Positions 1 to 5,887 of a stretch of DNA of 5,887 nucleotides are shown in pieces. Origin of the DNA: JBBRYB01 sp038238115 (GTDB lineage Bacteria; Actinomycetota; Actinomycetes; Propionibacteriales; Nocardioidaceae); contig JBBRYB010000149.1 of assembly GCA_038238115.1 (NCBI GenBank), forward strand, positions 1 to 5,887. Reading direction: 5' to 3'. The position numbers were made by a program, and so were the translations under genes. The notes beneath the pieces are model-generated. The model searched no databases and was not told the origin of the DNA. It was given only the letters and a program-made list of their open reading frames with translations. Numbering within the stretch: position 1 is the first letter of the stretch; every line of letters starts with the position of its first letter.

Positions 1-502
1 GCGGCCGCGGCGCCCATTCGGCCAGCAGGCCGGCGACCAGCGGACCGAGGCCGAGCCCGCCCATGTTCGCGGCAGCTGCGATGACCTCGGCCCGCGATCT
101 CGAGGTGCCGCCGTAGAGGTCGACCACGGTCGCGGTCGCCGCGCCCGCGTAGATGCCAACCGAGAAGCCGGAGAGCAGCCGCGCGACAAAGATCCAGCCG
201 AGCGACCCGGCCAGCAGGAGCACGACGGCCGAGGCCGCCGACAGGACGAGACCAGCCAGCAGCATCGGCTTGCGGCCGAGCTGATCGGACCAAGGCCCGC
301 AAAGCACCAGCGCGGTCGTGACGCCGACCGGGTAGACGGCGAACACCACTGTCGTCATGAGCTCGCCGAAGCCGAACTCGTCGGCGAGTGCCGGGTAGAG
401 CGGCGTCGGCAGCGTCGTTCCCAGCATCACCACCACGAACGTGAACGCCACCAGCGCCGTGGCCAGCGCCCGCGACCGTGGGGCTGTCTGGTCCGGGCTC
501 AT
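1..502 (-). CDS. MFS transporter, N-terminal part (runs off window edge)
   Basis: This is the first 167 residues of a major facilitator superfamily transporter, an integral membrane secondary transporter that is probably proton-driven. The reading frame begins at ATG 502-500 (MSPDQTAPRSR...) and stays open to the window edge. Seen directly: a short basic cytoplasmic start, hydrophobic segments at about 14-32, 48-68, 80-100, 103-127 and 138-162, and the MFS motif A loop between TM2 and TM3, GPWSDQLGRKPMLL, at about residues 69-82. The stretch RLLSGFSVGIYAGAATA at about 108-124 fits TM4 of the drug or sugar transporter type. Substrate cannot be told from this half; efflux is a guess from general similarity. 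A GTG codon lies immediately upstream in frame, so the start could be one codon longer. There is no strong ribosome binding site. It follows the helicase gene on the same strand with about 163 bases between, so it probably has its own promoter. Confidence 0.9.
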   Translation of the reverse strand, partial: MSPDQTAPRSRALATALVAFTFVVVMLGTTLPTPLYPALADEFGFGELMTTVVFAVYPVGVTTALVLCGPWSDQLGRKPMLLAGLVLSAASAVVLLLAGSLGWIFVARLLSGFSVGIYAGAATATVVDLYGGTSRSRAEVIAAAANMGGLGLGPLVAGLLAEWAPRP

Positions 503-665
503 CACGACGACCGTACCTGCGGCGCCGGGGGCCGCCGTCGCGCACCTCGTGGTGGACGGGGGAGCGACCGTCCCATGCGGTGGGCCGGTCGTAACCCGGC
601 TGTCAGGCGAAGTGCGTCAGTAATCATGCCCAACCCCGCGGGCGCGCGAAGTTCGAGCCTCTCAC
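503..665. other. Intergenic gap between helicase and MFS genes
   Basis: No gene is supported here. A small hairpin (GCCGG at 584-588 with CCGGC at 596-600, 7-base loop) lies downstream of the helicase stop, but no T-run follows on either strand, so it is not called a terminator. Confidence 0.5.
510..515 (-). promoter_or_regulatory. Possible -10 element for a leaderless MFS transcript
   Basis: On the minus strand TACGGT (matching TANNNT) ends 7 bases before the ATG at 502, which would put the transcript start at or beside the start codon, a common arrangement in actinobacteria. No convincing -35 hexamer is found 16-19 bases upstream, so this is weak. Confidence 0.2.
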
Positions 666-3242
666 CTAGCTCGCGACCACGGTGGCATTGGTGAATATGT
701 CGGTAGGCATCGGATTCGCCAGTCGCCAGGTGATGGCGATGGGGCGGTCGCCAGTGTGACTCACGTACGTGGCTAGCCCGAGGAACGTGTACGACGAGGT
801 GCCGAGCTCATCGAGCCGGTGATTCCGAGTGAACAAGAAGACCTCACTGTCCCCAGCGGCGTGGCTGAGGTAGCGCTGCCCCGTAGGTGAGGAGACTGAC
901 GTGGTGGACTGCGACTCCCAATGGAACAAGGTGGGGTTGATCGCATAGTCGCGGTACATCGTCGTGGGGGAGTAGTCCGCTTCGGACTTCCTTAGCGTCA
1001 CAAGGAATGCATCCACCTGGAGCGGCTCACTGAACAGCACACCCGACTGGAAACTGCTCGGCACGCGCTTGTTCCCGCTCGCCGTCGCCAGGCGGGCATA
1101 GTCCAGCGCCGCGAGGATCTCCTCGCGTTGGTAGCGAGCGTGTACCCGAAGGGGAAGGCCGCCGAGCCGGCCAGCCATATGGAACGCGAGGTGTCGTGTG
1201 CCGTCGAAGCTCAACGCGATTAGGGCATCCATCTCGTCGCGCGCCGCTGGCTCCGCACGCAGGATGGCCAGTCCATCGTCGTATGCCGTGAAGCCGCCAC
1301 CATCCGGCCACAACGACCAGAACAGCATTCGGGCGAAGGGTTGCAAGTCGGCCTGCATCTCGTCGTAGCGGGGGGAGTCGTCGCCCAGGATGATCTGGTA
1401 AGCCGCGGCACGGTCCCGATCATCGACGTGAGCCAACGCCCGAACGCGCTTCAGCAAACCGGTTTCGTGCGCGCCTCCGACGCGGGTCGATAGTCCAGCC
1501 TCCCGGCGAAGCCGCGTCCAGCTCCGGTCTCCGCGCACAACATCAGCCAGCTCGATCCCGGACTCTTGGAGGAACGTCGCCAGATCCTGGTCACCGTACG
1601 ACCTGAGTTCGAAGACGATCTGTGCCCATCGGCTGGTGATTTGAGCCTTGATCGATTCGAGAATGATGGATTGCGCCTGCTCATCCAGCACGATCTGGCA
1701 CCCGGAGGGCAGGAATGGGAAGCCACGTTCGACCTGTCGCTCGAGGGAGCGTCGCGTCGCTCCGGTGAGCGCTCTATATCGGATGTCGAACCGGAACTCC
1801 TTGCGGTGGTGCCCGACGAAGTCGAGCGCTGTCAGGACCGCTTTGCCGGGGGCCTGCCGCAGTCCACGACCAAGCTGCTGAAGAAAGACGGTCCCACTCT
1901 CGGTCGGTCGAAGGAACAGCACCGTGTCCACCTCCGGCAGGTCAAGGCCCTCGTTGAAGAGGTCTGCCGTGAAGAGCACATTGACCCGGCGCTCAACAAG
2001 ATCGGTGAGTGCCGCCTCACGCTCGGAAGTAGATGTGCGGCCGGTAATCGAAAGTGCCGGGATGCCGGCACGACTAAAGACGTCGGCCATGTAGTTGGCG
2101 TGTGCCACCGAGACACAGAAGCCGAGTGCCCGCATGTTTCCCACGTCGGTGAGCTTGTCGCGTACCTGCTTGACGACGATGGCGGCGCGAGCGTCATTGC
2201 CGGTGTAGACGTTGTCGAGCTCCCGCTCGTCGTAGCGTCCGCGCCTCCAATCGACGTCACGCAGGTCGGTGCCGTCGGCGATACCGAAGTAGTGGAACGG
2301 GCAAAGCAAATCAGCGCCCAGCGCGTCCCAGAGCCTCAGCTCTACAGCAGTCCGTCCGTCGAAGTGGGTGCGAACATCGAAGCCGTCGGCACGCTCCGGC
2401 GTGGCGGTGAGCCCGAGCAACTCCTTGGGCGTGAGGTGGTCGACTATTCGCTTGTACGTCGCAGCCTCAGCGTGGTGGAACTCGTCGATCACCACGACGT
2501 CGTAGGCGTCGGGTGGTATTTTGATGACGCCGTACGACGTGAGCGACTGCACAGATGCGAAGACGTGCCGCCATCGTTCCGGTCGCGCGCCCCCGACATG
2601 GAGCTCCCCAAAGGACGCGTTCGAGAGCACCTCACGGTACGTGCGCAGCGACTGCTCGAGGATCTCTCTTCGGTGGGCCACAAACAGAAGGGAGCGGAGA
2701 TTGATGGCCGCGCCAGGAGGTGTTGCCTGCTCGCAGAGGCGCCGGTAGTCCAATGCGGCGACCACTGTCTTGCCTGTTCCGGTCGCAGCGACGATCAAAT
2801 TTCGGTGGCGGTCGTGGAGCTGTCGCTCCACATCGAGTGACTCGAGCATCTCCGACTGGTAGGCAAACGGACGAACCTCGAGTCCCGAGAGCGAGATTGT
2901 GACTCGATCGCCGTGGCCGCGACGACCCGACGCCTCCGCGAGGGCGTCGTCGAGCCGGTCTCGGTCACCCTCGTGGTCTGGGTCATATCGCTCGAAGCTC
3001 GCGTCGTTCCAATAGGTGTCGAACGTGGCGCGGAACTTCTCCAGCAGAGTTGGCGTGGCCACGGTTGAGAGCCGCACGTTCCACTCCAAGCCCTCGAGGA
3101 GTGCCGATCGCGAAAGGTTCGACGATCCGACGTATGCGGTGTCATAGCCCGTTTGCCGAGTGAACAGCCACGCCTTGGCATGCAGCCGTGTGCGGACGGC
3201 GTCGTACTGAATCTTCACGGCGGCGCCGAAGTCGCGGACCAA
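666..3242 (-). CDS. PLD / DEAD-box SF2 helicase / DUF3427 protein, main fragment after frameshift
   Basis: This holds most of a nuclease-helicase whose first 186 residues are in the next frame upstream (3215-3805). Numbering below is for the restored protein of about 1046 residues. The PLD catalytic motif RLHAKAWLF has H209 and K211, followed by GSSNLS at 227-232; the usual Asp of HxKxxxxD is Thr here. The helicase N-lobe has Walker A GTGKT at 343-347, motif Ia-like FVAHRRE near 375-381, DEFH at 441-444 (the DEAD/DEAH box) and LTATPER near 466-472. The C-lobe has FNEGLDLPEVD near 617-627 and motif VI QQLGRGLRQ at 643-651. From about 730 to the end is a DUF3427-type region, including PLRVHARYQREEIL near 885-898. 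Known for these families: ATP-driven nucleic acid translocation coupled to a PLD-type phosphodiesterase. DNA processing or defence is inferred. The listed first codon is TTG 3242 with no ribosome binding site, so independent translation is unlikely. Length matches an intact family member once joined. Confidence 0.88.
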   Translation of the reverse strand: MVRDFGAAVKIQYDAVRTRLHAKAWLFTRQTGYDTAYVGSSNLSRSALLEGLEWNVRLSTVATPTLLEKFRATFDTYWNDASFERYDPDHEGDRDRLDDALAEASGRRGHGDRVTISLSGLEVRPFAYQSEMLESLDVERQLHDRHRNLIVAATGTGKTVVAALDYRRLCEQATPPGAAINLRSLLFVAHRREILEQSLRTYREVLSNASFGELHVGGARPERWRHVFASVQSLTSYGVIKIPPDAYDVVVIDEFHHAEAATYKRIVDHLTPKELLGLTATPERADGFDVRTHFDGRTAVELRLWDALGADLLCPFHYFGIADGTDLRDVDWRRGRYDERELDNVYTGNDARAAIVVKQVRDKLTDVGNMRALGFCVSVAHANYMADVFSRAGIPALSITGRTSTSEREAALTDLVERRVNVLFTADLFNEGLDLPEVDTVLFLRPTESGTVFLQQLGRGLRQAPGKAVLTALDFVGHHRKEFRFDIRYRALTGATRRSLERQVERGFPFLPSGCQIVLDEQAQSIILESIKAQITSRWAQIVFELRSYGDQDLATFLQESGIELADVVRGDRSWTRLRREAGLSTRVGGAHETGLLKRVRALAHVDDRDRAAAYQIILGDDSPRYDEMQADLQPFARMLFWSLWPDGGGFTAYDDGLAILRAEPAARDEMDALIALSFDGTRHLAFHMAGRLGGLPLRVHARYQREEILAALDYARLATASGNKRVPSSFQSGVLFSEPLQVDAFLVTLRKSEADYSPTTMYRDYAINPTLFHWESQSTTSVSSPTGQRYLSHAAGDSEVFLFTRNHRLDELGTSSYTFLGLATYVSHTGDRPIAITWRLANPMPTDIFTNATVVAS

Positions 3243-3805
3243 GCGATCAGCGCGACACGCTCAGTCGCGCCGATGTACGTCGTGGTAATTACGTGCAGTG
3301 GTGCTCCACGCTCTCGAAGGCGGACCAGCTCCGGCTCTAGCACTCGCAAGCCGTGCCACCTGACGAAGGCGCAAAGGAGGTCAACCTGGTCGGAGCTGTC
3401 GAGCTCGGCCCTGAGCTCGGCGCCTAATGAGGGCTCGCCGTGAGCGTTGGTCAGTAGCGCTGCGTCGGAGAGCGGAGTGCTGGGGCGCGTGTCTGGTCGG
3501 GCAACAACGCCCGGTTGCGGGACGCGGGTGAGCGACAGCAGTTGACGAGGGTCGGCGAGGACGTCGTCCTCAGAGCCATCGAGCAGGGCAAGGAGGCCAT
3601 TGACGATCTCCAAGCGCTTGGCGACATCCTGAGTGGAGGACAACGTGCGCAGGGCTGCATCGCGGATGTGCCGCGAGAGCACCTCCGGCTGGTCGGCCGC
3701 GTCGATTCTGCGGACGTTGTCTGCGAATTCCGTTGATCGGCGGATCGCGACGAGCTCCCGCTCGAGCCGTTCGGTGACAAGCCGCTCGTATAACCCTTCC
3801 TGCAC
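3215..3805 (-). CDS. N-terminal fragment of the PLD/helicase/DUF3427 gene, truncated by frameshift
   Basis: This is the true 5' end of the helicase gene. Translation begins at GTG 3805-3803 (MQEGLYERLVTERLE...), chosen because GGAGG sits five bases upstream and because the frame is closed by a TGA further up with no other start codon between. Residues 1-80 are charged and probably helical; about 105-182 is the first half of the PLD-like domain, with LLTNAHGEPSLGAELRAEL followed by VDLLCAFVRWHGLRVL and the strand PLHVITTTYIGATER. After Ala-Leu at 185-186 the frame runs into ten unrelated residues and stops at TGA 3217-3215. The sense continuation, DRLVRDFGAAVKIQYD, is in the neighbouring frame. 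As it stands the product would be 196 residues and would lack the HKD motif and all helicase motifs, so it is most likely non-functional alone. Confidence 0.85.
   Translation of the reverse strand: MQEGLYERLVTERLERELVAIRRSTEFADNVRRIDAADQPEVLSRHIRDAALRTLSSTQDVAKRLEIVNGLLALLDGSEDDVLADPRQLLSLTRVPQPGVVARPDTRPSTPLSDAALLTNAHGEPSLGAELRAELDSSDQVDLLCAFVRWHGLRVLEPELVRLRERGAPLHVITTTYIGATERVALIAWSATSAPP
3247..3248 (-). other. Frameshift site: one base missing in the helicase gene
   Basis: On the minus strand the sequence reads GCG CTG ATC GCT TGG. Inserting one G after CTG (between 3248 and 3247) gives GCG CTG GAT CGC TTG GTC CGC GAC, or ALDRLVRD, which joins the two halves of the PLD domain without a gap. 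There is no slippery heptamer of the X XXY YYZ type, so programmed slippage is not supported. The exact position is uncertain by one or two bases. Confidence 0.8.
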
Positions 3806-3810
3806 ACGGT

Positions 3811-3815
3811 CCTCC
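3811..3815 (-). promoter_or_regulatory. Ribosome binding site of the helicase gene
   Basis: GGAGG on the minus strand, five bases before GTG 3805. It is a full match to the anti-Shine-Dalgarno core and decides the start, since no other start codon lies in the open part of this frame. Confidence 0.75.
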
Positions 3816-3887
3816 GCTTCCTTGGAGACAGCTTCGCACGCCGGTGGACAGGTTGATGCCCTGCCTCCCGGTCACTGGGGTACTCGG

Positions 3888-3908
3888 GCCATAAAGTCGT
3901 GTTATGGC
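3888..3908. promoter_or_regulatory. Short dyad upstream of the helicase, possible operator
   Basis: GCCATAA at 3888-3894 is matched by its exact inverse TTATGGC at 3902-3908, separated by 7 bases. The 7-base arms and the A/T-rich centre stand out in GC-rich DNA. It lies about 83-103 bases before the helicase start on one side, and overlaps the ATG of a possible plus-strand mini-ORF at 3904 on the other. This position would suit a repressor controlling divergent transcription. A dyad of this size can also occur by chance. Confidence 0.3.
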
Positions 3909-4005
3909 GAGCATTCGGATCCCCGATGACGAGCGGCGTGCATCCGCCGATCGCCGCGCTGGGGTGGGCAAGTGCCAAAGATGTGCTACCTCACGAGGCG
4001 CTTGA
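3904..4005 (+). CDS. Possible leaderless mini-ORF, 33 residues, unrecognised
   Basis: An open frame from ATG 3904 begins MASIRIPDDERRASADRRAG and ends after 33 codons at TGA 4003-4005. The first 23 codons have G or C at most third positions. No ribosome binding site is present, but TAAAGT (3892-3897, matching TANNNT) ends 6 bases before the ATG, which would fit a leaderless transcript; the -35 region (CGGTCA, 3869-3874) matches the consensus at only three positions. After about residue 23 the composition changes, so this may be the stub of a longer gene broken downstream, or chance. It does not match a family I can name. Confidence 0.25.
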   Translation: MASIRIPDDERRASADRRAGVGKCQRCATSRGA

Positions 4006-4601
4006 CTGCACTCTTTGGCTGTCGGGCAAATTCTCACCTACTCCGCTCACCGGCCGCAATGGGACATCGCGTTTTGGCTGTGTGGATCACAGAGGACGTG
4101 AGCCCAGCGCGCCTCGCTGCCGTCGAGTTTGTGAACTGAGTCACTGCGGCCGACCCGTCCACACTCGGGATGGCGCTCATGCGCGTTCTCTTTGCTCCTG
4201 CACCCGGTCGGATGGCACGTCCACTTCGAGGTCGGAGCCAAATGCCCTTCTCGCCCGGAAGGCTCAGCCGAGAACGAGTCCGGTCTGTCGGCCACGGCCG
4301 TCGCGCGCGGAGGCTTTTTCGAGGTGGTCGTGGCTCCTCTCGGCGGCCCTCTTGAGAAGGCTGGTCTGCATCGAAGTGGCGGGATTAATCGCAAATATGG
4401 CGCTGCCGTGTACAAGTTCCGTGCAAACCAAGAGATTTCCAAAGTCGCGACGGCTCGCGTGTTGTGTGTGGTCGCGGAACTTTGTCAACGTTGCTCTGTA
4501 CCTCGAGCACTACCAAACCAGCGCGGAGAACTCCGCTGCGGGGAGGTGCTACGCAATCAGTACGCGCCACACTTGGAAACGTATCACCTCCATCTCGATG
4601 A
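4006..4601. other. Lower-GC stretch with no confident gene
   Basis: No recognisable gene. GC falls to about 55% over 4381-4620 by hand count, against about 63-67% in sampled helicase lines. A plus-strand frame is open from 4141 to 4605, with a TTG at 4192 as its first start codon; its section at about 4195-4350 (including HPVGWHVHFEVGAK) has codon-position GC that would fit coding DNA, but the frame aligned with it on the minus strand (4264-4488) is equally plausible by that measure, and neither has a good ribosome binding site or known motif. It may be a decayed gene remnant or non-coding DNA. Confidence 0.4.
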
Positions 4602-4957
4602 CTAGCACGGCAGTAAAGAGGCATCAACACGTGACCGTGTCATCACCGCACTTGACACCGGGTACGAGACCGGCACCCAGAAGACATTGCCCATCAGGCC
4701 GCAGCTGTTCTCGGGAGGTGGGCTCAGATGGTCACGTAGGATCCGCTCAGCAATCTGAAAGGGCAGGTTGCTACGGCGCTCACCGAGTCCTCGCAAGAAC
4801 GTCTCTCTGTCGAGGGGAGCTTCGACCGAGTGTTCCAGCGCGGATATGTTCCGCCCAGGATGAGCATGCTGAGCAGGCGTTGACAGAACTCCTCGCGCCC
4901 GAGTTTCAGTCGCGCTCGAAGTGTCCATGGATCCTCGTACAACCCATCGAACGTCAT
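4602..4957 (-). pseudogene. Small unrecognised gene with apparent single-base frameshift
   Basis: ATG 4957-4955 is preceded by AGGA with 7-base spacing and opens a frame beginning MTFDGLYEDPWTLRARLKLG, which looks coding for about 36 codons to ILGG. Beyond that point the better coding signal, with AT-rich second positions, moves to the next frame, which reads ALEHSVEAPLDRETFLRGLG and then AERILRDHL, continuing to TAG at 4604-4602. One missing base near 4848-4852 would join them into a protein of about 118 residues with many charged helical stretches. I do not recognise the family. The alternative is that the first frame is real alone and ends at 4724: its LRARLKLGREEFCQRL and PRWNTRSKLPS parts loosely resemble an XRE-type helix-turn-helix, but the spacing is too long. 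The gene follows the Erm gene by 81 bases on the same strand. The C-terminal 15 or so residues look less like real protein, so the true 3' end may also be lost. Confidence 0.45.
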
Positions 4958-5038
4958 GGCCCATTCCTACCGCGGTTCGCGCTCAGACGTCAGCATCGCG
5001 AGCCACCAAGGTGTCCCTTTCCAATACGGGCGCCTGCC

Positions 5039-5611
5039 TCAGCGACGACGTATCTGCAACACCACTGAGTCGACGTGGGGCGGGGGAGCGAACGCCGTAC
5101 GCGGGACACTCATGCCGATGCTCAGCCGGTAGAGGCGCGCGTGCCGTGCCGGCGGCGGCGCGGCGACCAGACGACGAGCCGCTGCTCGTTGGACGACCAG
5201 GTCGGCTGACAGCAGCCGATCCGTCGACAGCAGCAGCTGCAGCGTCTGGGTCGTCAGGGTGTACGGCGGACTGGACACCACCCGGAAGGGACGCCGAGGC
5301 AACCGCAGCTGTCGCAGGTCCACCTGGACCACGGTCACCTTGTCATCACAGAAGCGCCGTCTCAGCTGCGAGACGCGGGCATCGTCGAGCTCGACGGCAA
5401 TGACACGGAGACCGGCAGCGACGAGCGGTTTCGTCAGCGCGCCGGCGCCGGCGCCGATGTCGAGCACCAGGTCGCCGGTGGAGTGGGCCGATGCGTCGAC
5501 GATGCGCTGCGCCCAGTCGGGCTCAAGCCGATGCCAACCCCAGCTCCGACGGCTCCGAGGGGCCGGTCTCGACTCTCGCGACTGCCGGCGGCGTGAGCCC
5601 GCGCCGGACAC
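5039..5611 (-). CDS. Erm/KsgA-family rRNA adenine N6-methyltransferase
   Basis: This 190-residue protein belongs to the rRNA adenine dimethylase superfamily, cytoplasmic enzymes that transfer methyl groups from S-adenosylmethionine to an adenine of rRNA; Erm members modify 23S rRNA and give macrolide-lincosamide-streptogramin B resistance. Seen: an Arg-rich N-terminus (about 7-23), SWGWHRLEPDWAQRIV at 23-38, motif I LVLDIGAGAGALT at 48-60, the acidic residue of VIAVELDD (E74), VVQVDLRQLRLP at 94-105, motif IV SSPPY at 113-117, and the C-terminal AFAPPPHVDSVVL at 173-185. At 190 residues it is shorter than classical Erm proteins (about 240-270) and lacks most of their C-terminal domain. Motif IV normally contains Asn (NLPY, NPPF); here Ser114 takes that place, which may affect catalysis. 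The GTG start at 5611 is the only one in this frame, without a good ribosome binding site; a promoter-proximal ATG at 5642 lies in another frame. Resistance function is not assured. Confidence 0.85.
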   Translation of the reverse strand: MSGAGSRRRQSRESRPAPRSRRSWGWHRLEPDWAQRIVDASAHSTGDLVLDIGAGAGALTKPLVAAGLRVIAVELDDARVSQLRRRFCDDKVTVVQVDLRQLRLPRRPFRVVSSPPYTLTTQTLQLLLSTDRLLSADLVVQRAAARRLVAAPPPARHARLYRLSIGMSVPRTAFAPPPHVDSVVLQIRRR

Positions 5612-5650
5612 GACGCGCCATCACGTACATCACCATTGCCATGTCCGGTG

Positions 5651-5679
5651 ACCTTACGGAGCAGCGGCCGAAGCGCCAA
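5651..5679 (-). promoter_or_regulatory. Candidate promoter for the Erm-like gene
   Basis: On the minus strand TTGGCG (5679-5674) and TAAGGT (5656-5651, matching TANNNT) are separated by 17 bases, a standard sigma-70-type layout. The predicted transcript start at about 5644-5645 lies two or three bases before ATG 5642, suggesting a nearly leaderless message. That ATG is not in the frame of the catalytic domain. Confidence 0.4.
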
Positions 5680-5734
5680 CAGGTTTGTTCGTCAGCCACC
5701 CGCAACAGGCAGGTCGGAGGACCGGTGCCAAGCG

Positions 5735-5887
5735 TCAGCCTTGACGCAGCGGCGCCAGGGCGACCGAGTAGCGGAGCAGCTCGTCGAGCATCGCCTTCGC
5801 GGAGCTGTCCATGATGTCGTTCGCCTGGATGGCGCCCTCGTCGTCGAGGAACTGCGACACGAACGGGATCGACACGGCCTCGGCCAC
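5735..5887 (-). CDS. NAD(P)H-dependent FMN reductase, C-terminal end (runs off window edge)
   Basis: Fifty codons and a TGA at 5737-5735 make up the tail of a flavodoxin-fold NADPH-dependent FMN reductase of the FMN_red family, which reduces FMN or quinone-like acceptors in the cytoplasm. The visible part has EAVSIPFVSQFLDDEG followed by a helix NDIMDSSAKAMLDELLRY, a pattern typical of the C-terminal helix of this family, where a loop with VxxPFV precedes a helix ending in a short Leu/Pro tail. The nucleotide-binding parts lie outside the window. About 120 bases separate it from the Erm-like gene on the same strand, and a candidate promoter lies in that gap, so they need not be one operon. 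The family call rests on the C-terminus only. Confidence 0.75.
   Translation of the reverse strand: MAEAVSIPFVSQFLDDEGAIQANDIMDSSAKAMLDELLRYSVALAPLRQG

Noticed and set aside
633..650. GC-rich CCCGCGGG palindrome after the helicase stop as a terminator
   Set aside because: The stem is a self-complementary run without loop room and no T-run follows.
640..665. TTCGAGC sequence resembling a tRNA T-loop
   Set aside because: The flanking bases do not form the required 5-base stem, and no acceptor or anticodon arm is present.
1566..2840. A 424-codon open frame on the plus strand
   Set aside because: It lies wholly antisense to the helicase core, whose Walker A, DEFH and QQLGRGLRQ motifs are unmistakable. 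Long antisense frames are common opposite GC-rich genes.
3215..3260. Programmed ribosomal frameshifting in the helicase gene
   Set aside because: No slippery heptamer, no homopolymer and no obvious stimulatory hairpin was seen at the joint; a lost base is simpler.
4483..4488. Perfect TTGACA on the minus strand as a promoter
   Set aside because: No TANNNT lies 16-19 bases downstream, and no supported gene follows.
4652..4657. Perfect TTGACA on the plus strand as a promoter
   Set aside because: No -10 element at proper spacing and no plus-strand gene downstream.
3899..5068. A 389-codon open frame on the plus strand
   Set aside because: Its product is rich in Ser, Arg, Cys and His, has no motif, and it overlaps the small minus-strand gene and the end of the Erm-like gene. 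It looks like a chance frame.

Overview
The window is high-GC DNA (one sampled flank line counts above 80% GC, most genes about 60-70%) with GC-rich third codon positions, GTG starts and a GGAGG ribosome binding site. This fits an actinobacterium, though genus cannot be read from it. All recognisable genes lie on the minus strand, so the transcriptional order runs from high to low coordinates: the tail of an NAD(P)H-dependent FMN reductase (5735-5887, cut by the window edge), an Erm/KsgA-type rRNA adenine methyltransferase (5039-5611), a small unrecognised gene with an apparent frameshift (4602-4957), a roughly 800-base stretch with no confident gene (3806-4601), a large PLD-nuclease/SF2-helicase/DUF3427 gene split by a frameshift (666-3805), and the start of an MFS transporter (1-502, cut by the window edge).

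The most informative feature is the large helicase gene. Two overlapping minus-strand reading frames carry consecutive parts of one protein: the N-terminal region with the first half of a PLD-like domain (3805 to about 3248), then the HKD motif, the whole helicase core and the DUF3427 tail (about 3247 to 666). Restoring one base between 3247 and 3248 fuses them into a protein of about 1046 residues that reads through the joint. The gene is therefore a recent pseudogene, a base-call error, or much less likely a recoded gene. The small gene at 4957-4602 also appears to lack one base, and the Erm gene shows a conflict between its promoter-proximal frame and its catalytic frame. The two edge genes show no lesion in the parts visible. 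This clustering suggests either a decaying accessory segment or an assembly with indel errors.

The Erm-like protein has an unusual Ser-Ser-Pro-Pro-Tyr in place of the expected Asn-containing catalytic motif IV. The gap between the small gene and the helicase has lower GC (about 55% at 4381-4620, hand count), a short dyad overlapping a possible leaderless mini-ORF, and one long open plus-strand frame of unclear status. No RNA gene, CRISPR array, insertion sequence or integrase was seen. The nearest idea to a 'system' is a stand-alone PLD-helicase protein of a kind that would fit DNA processing or defence; the sequence shows no dedicated partner gene next to it.
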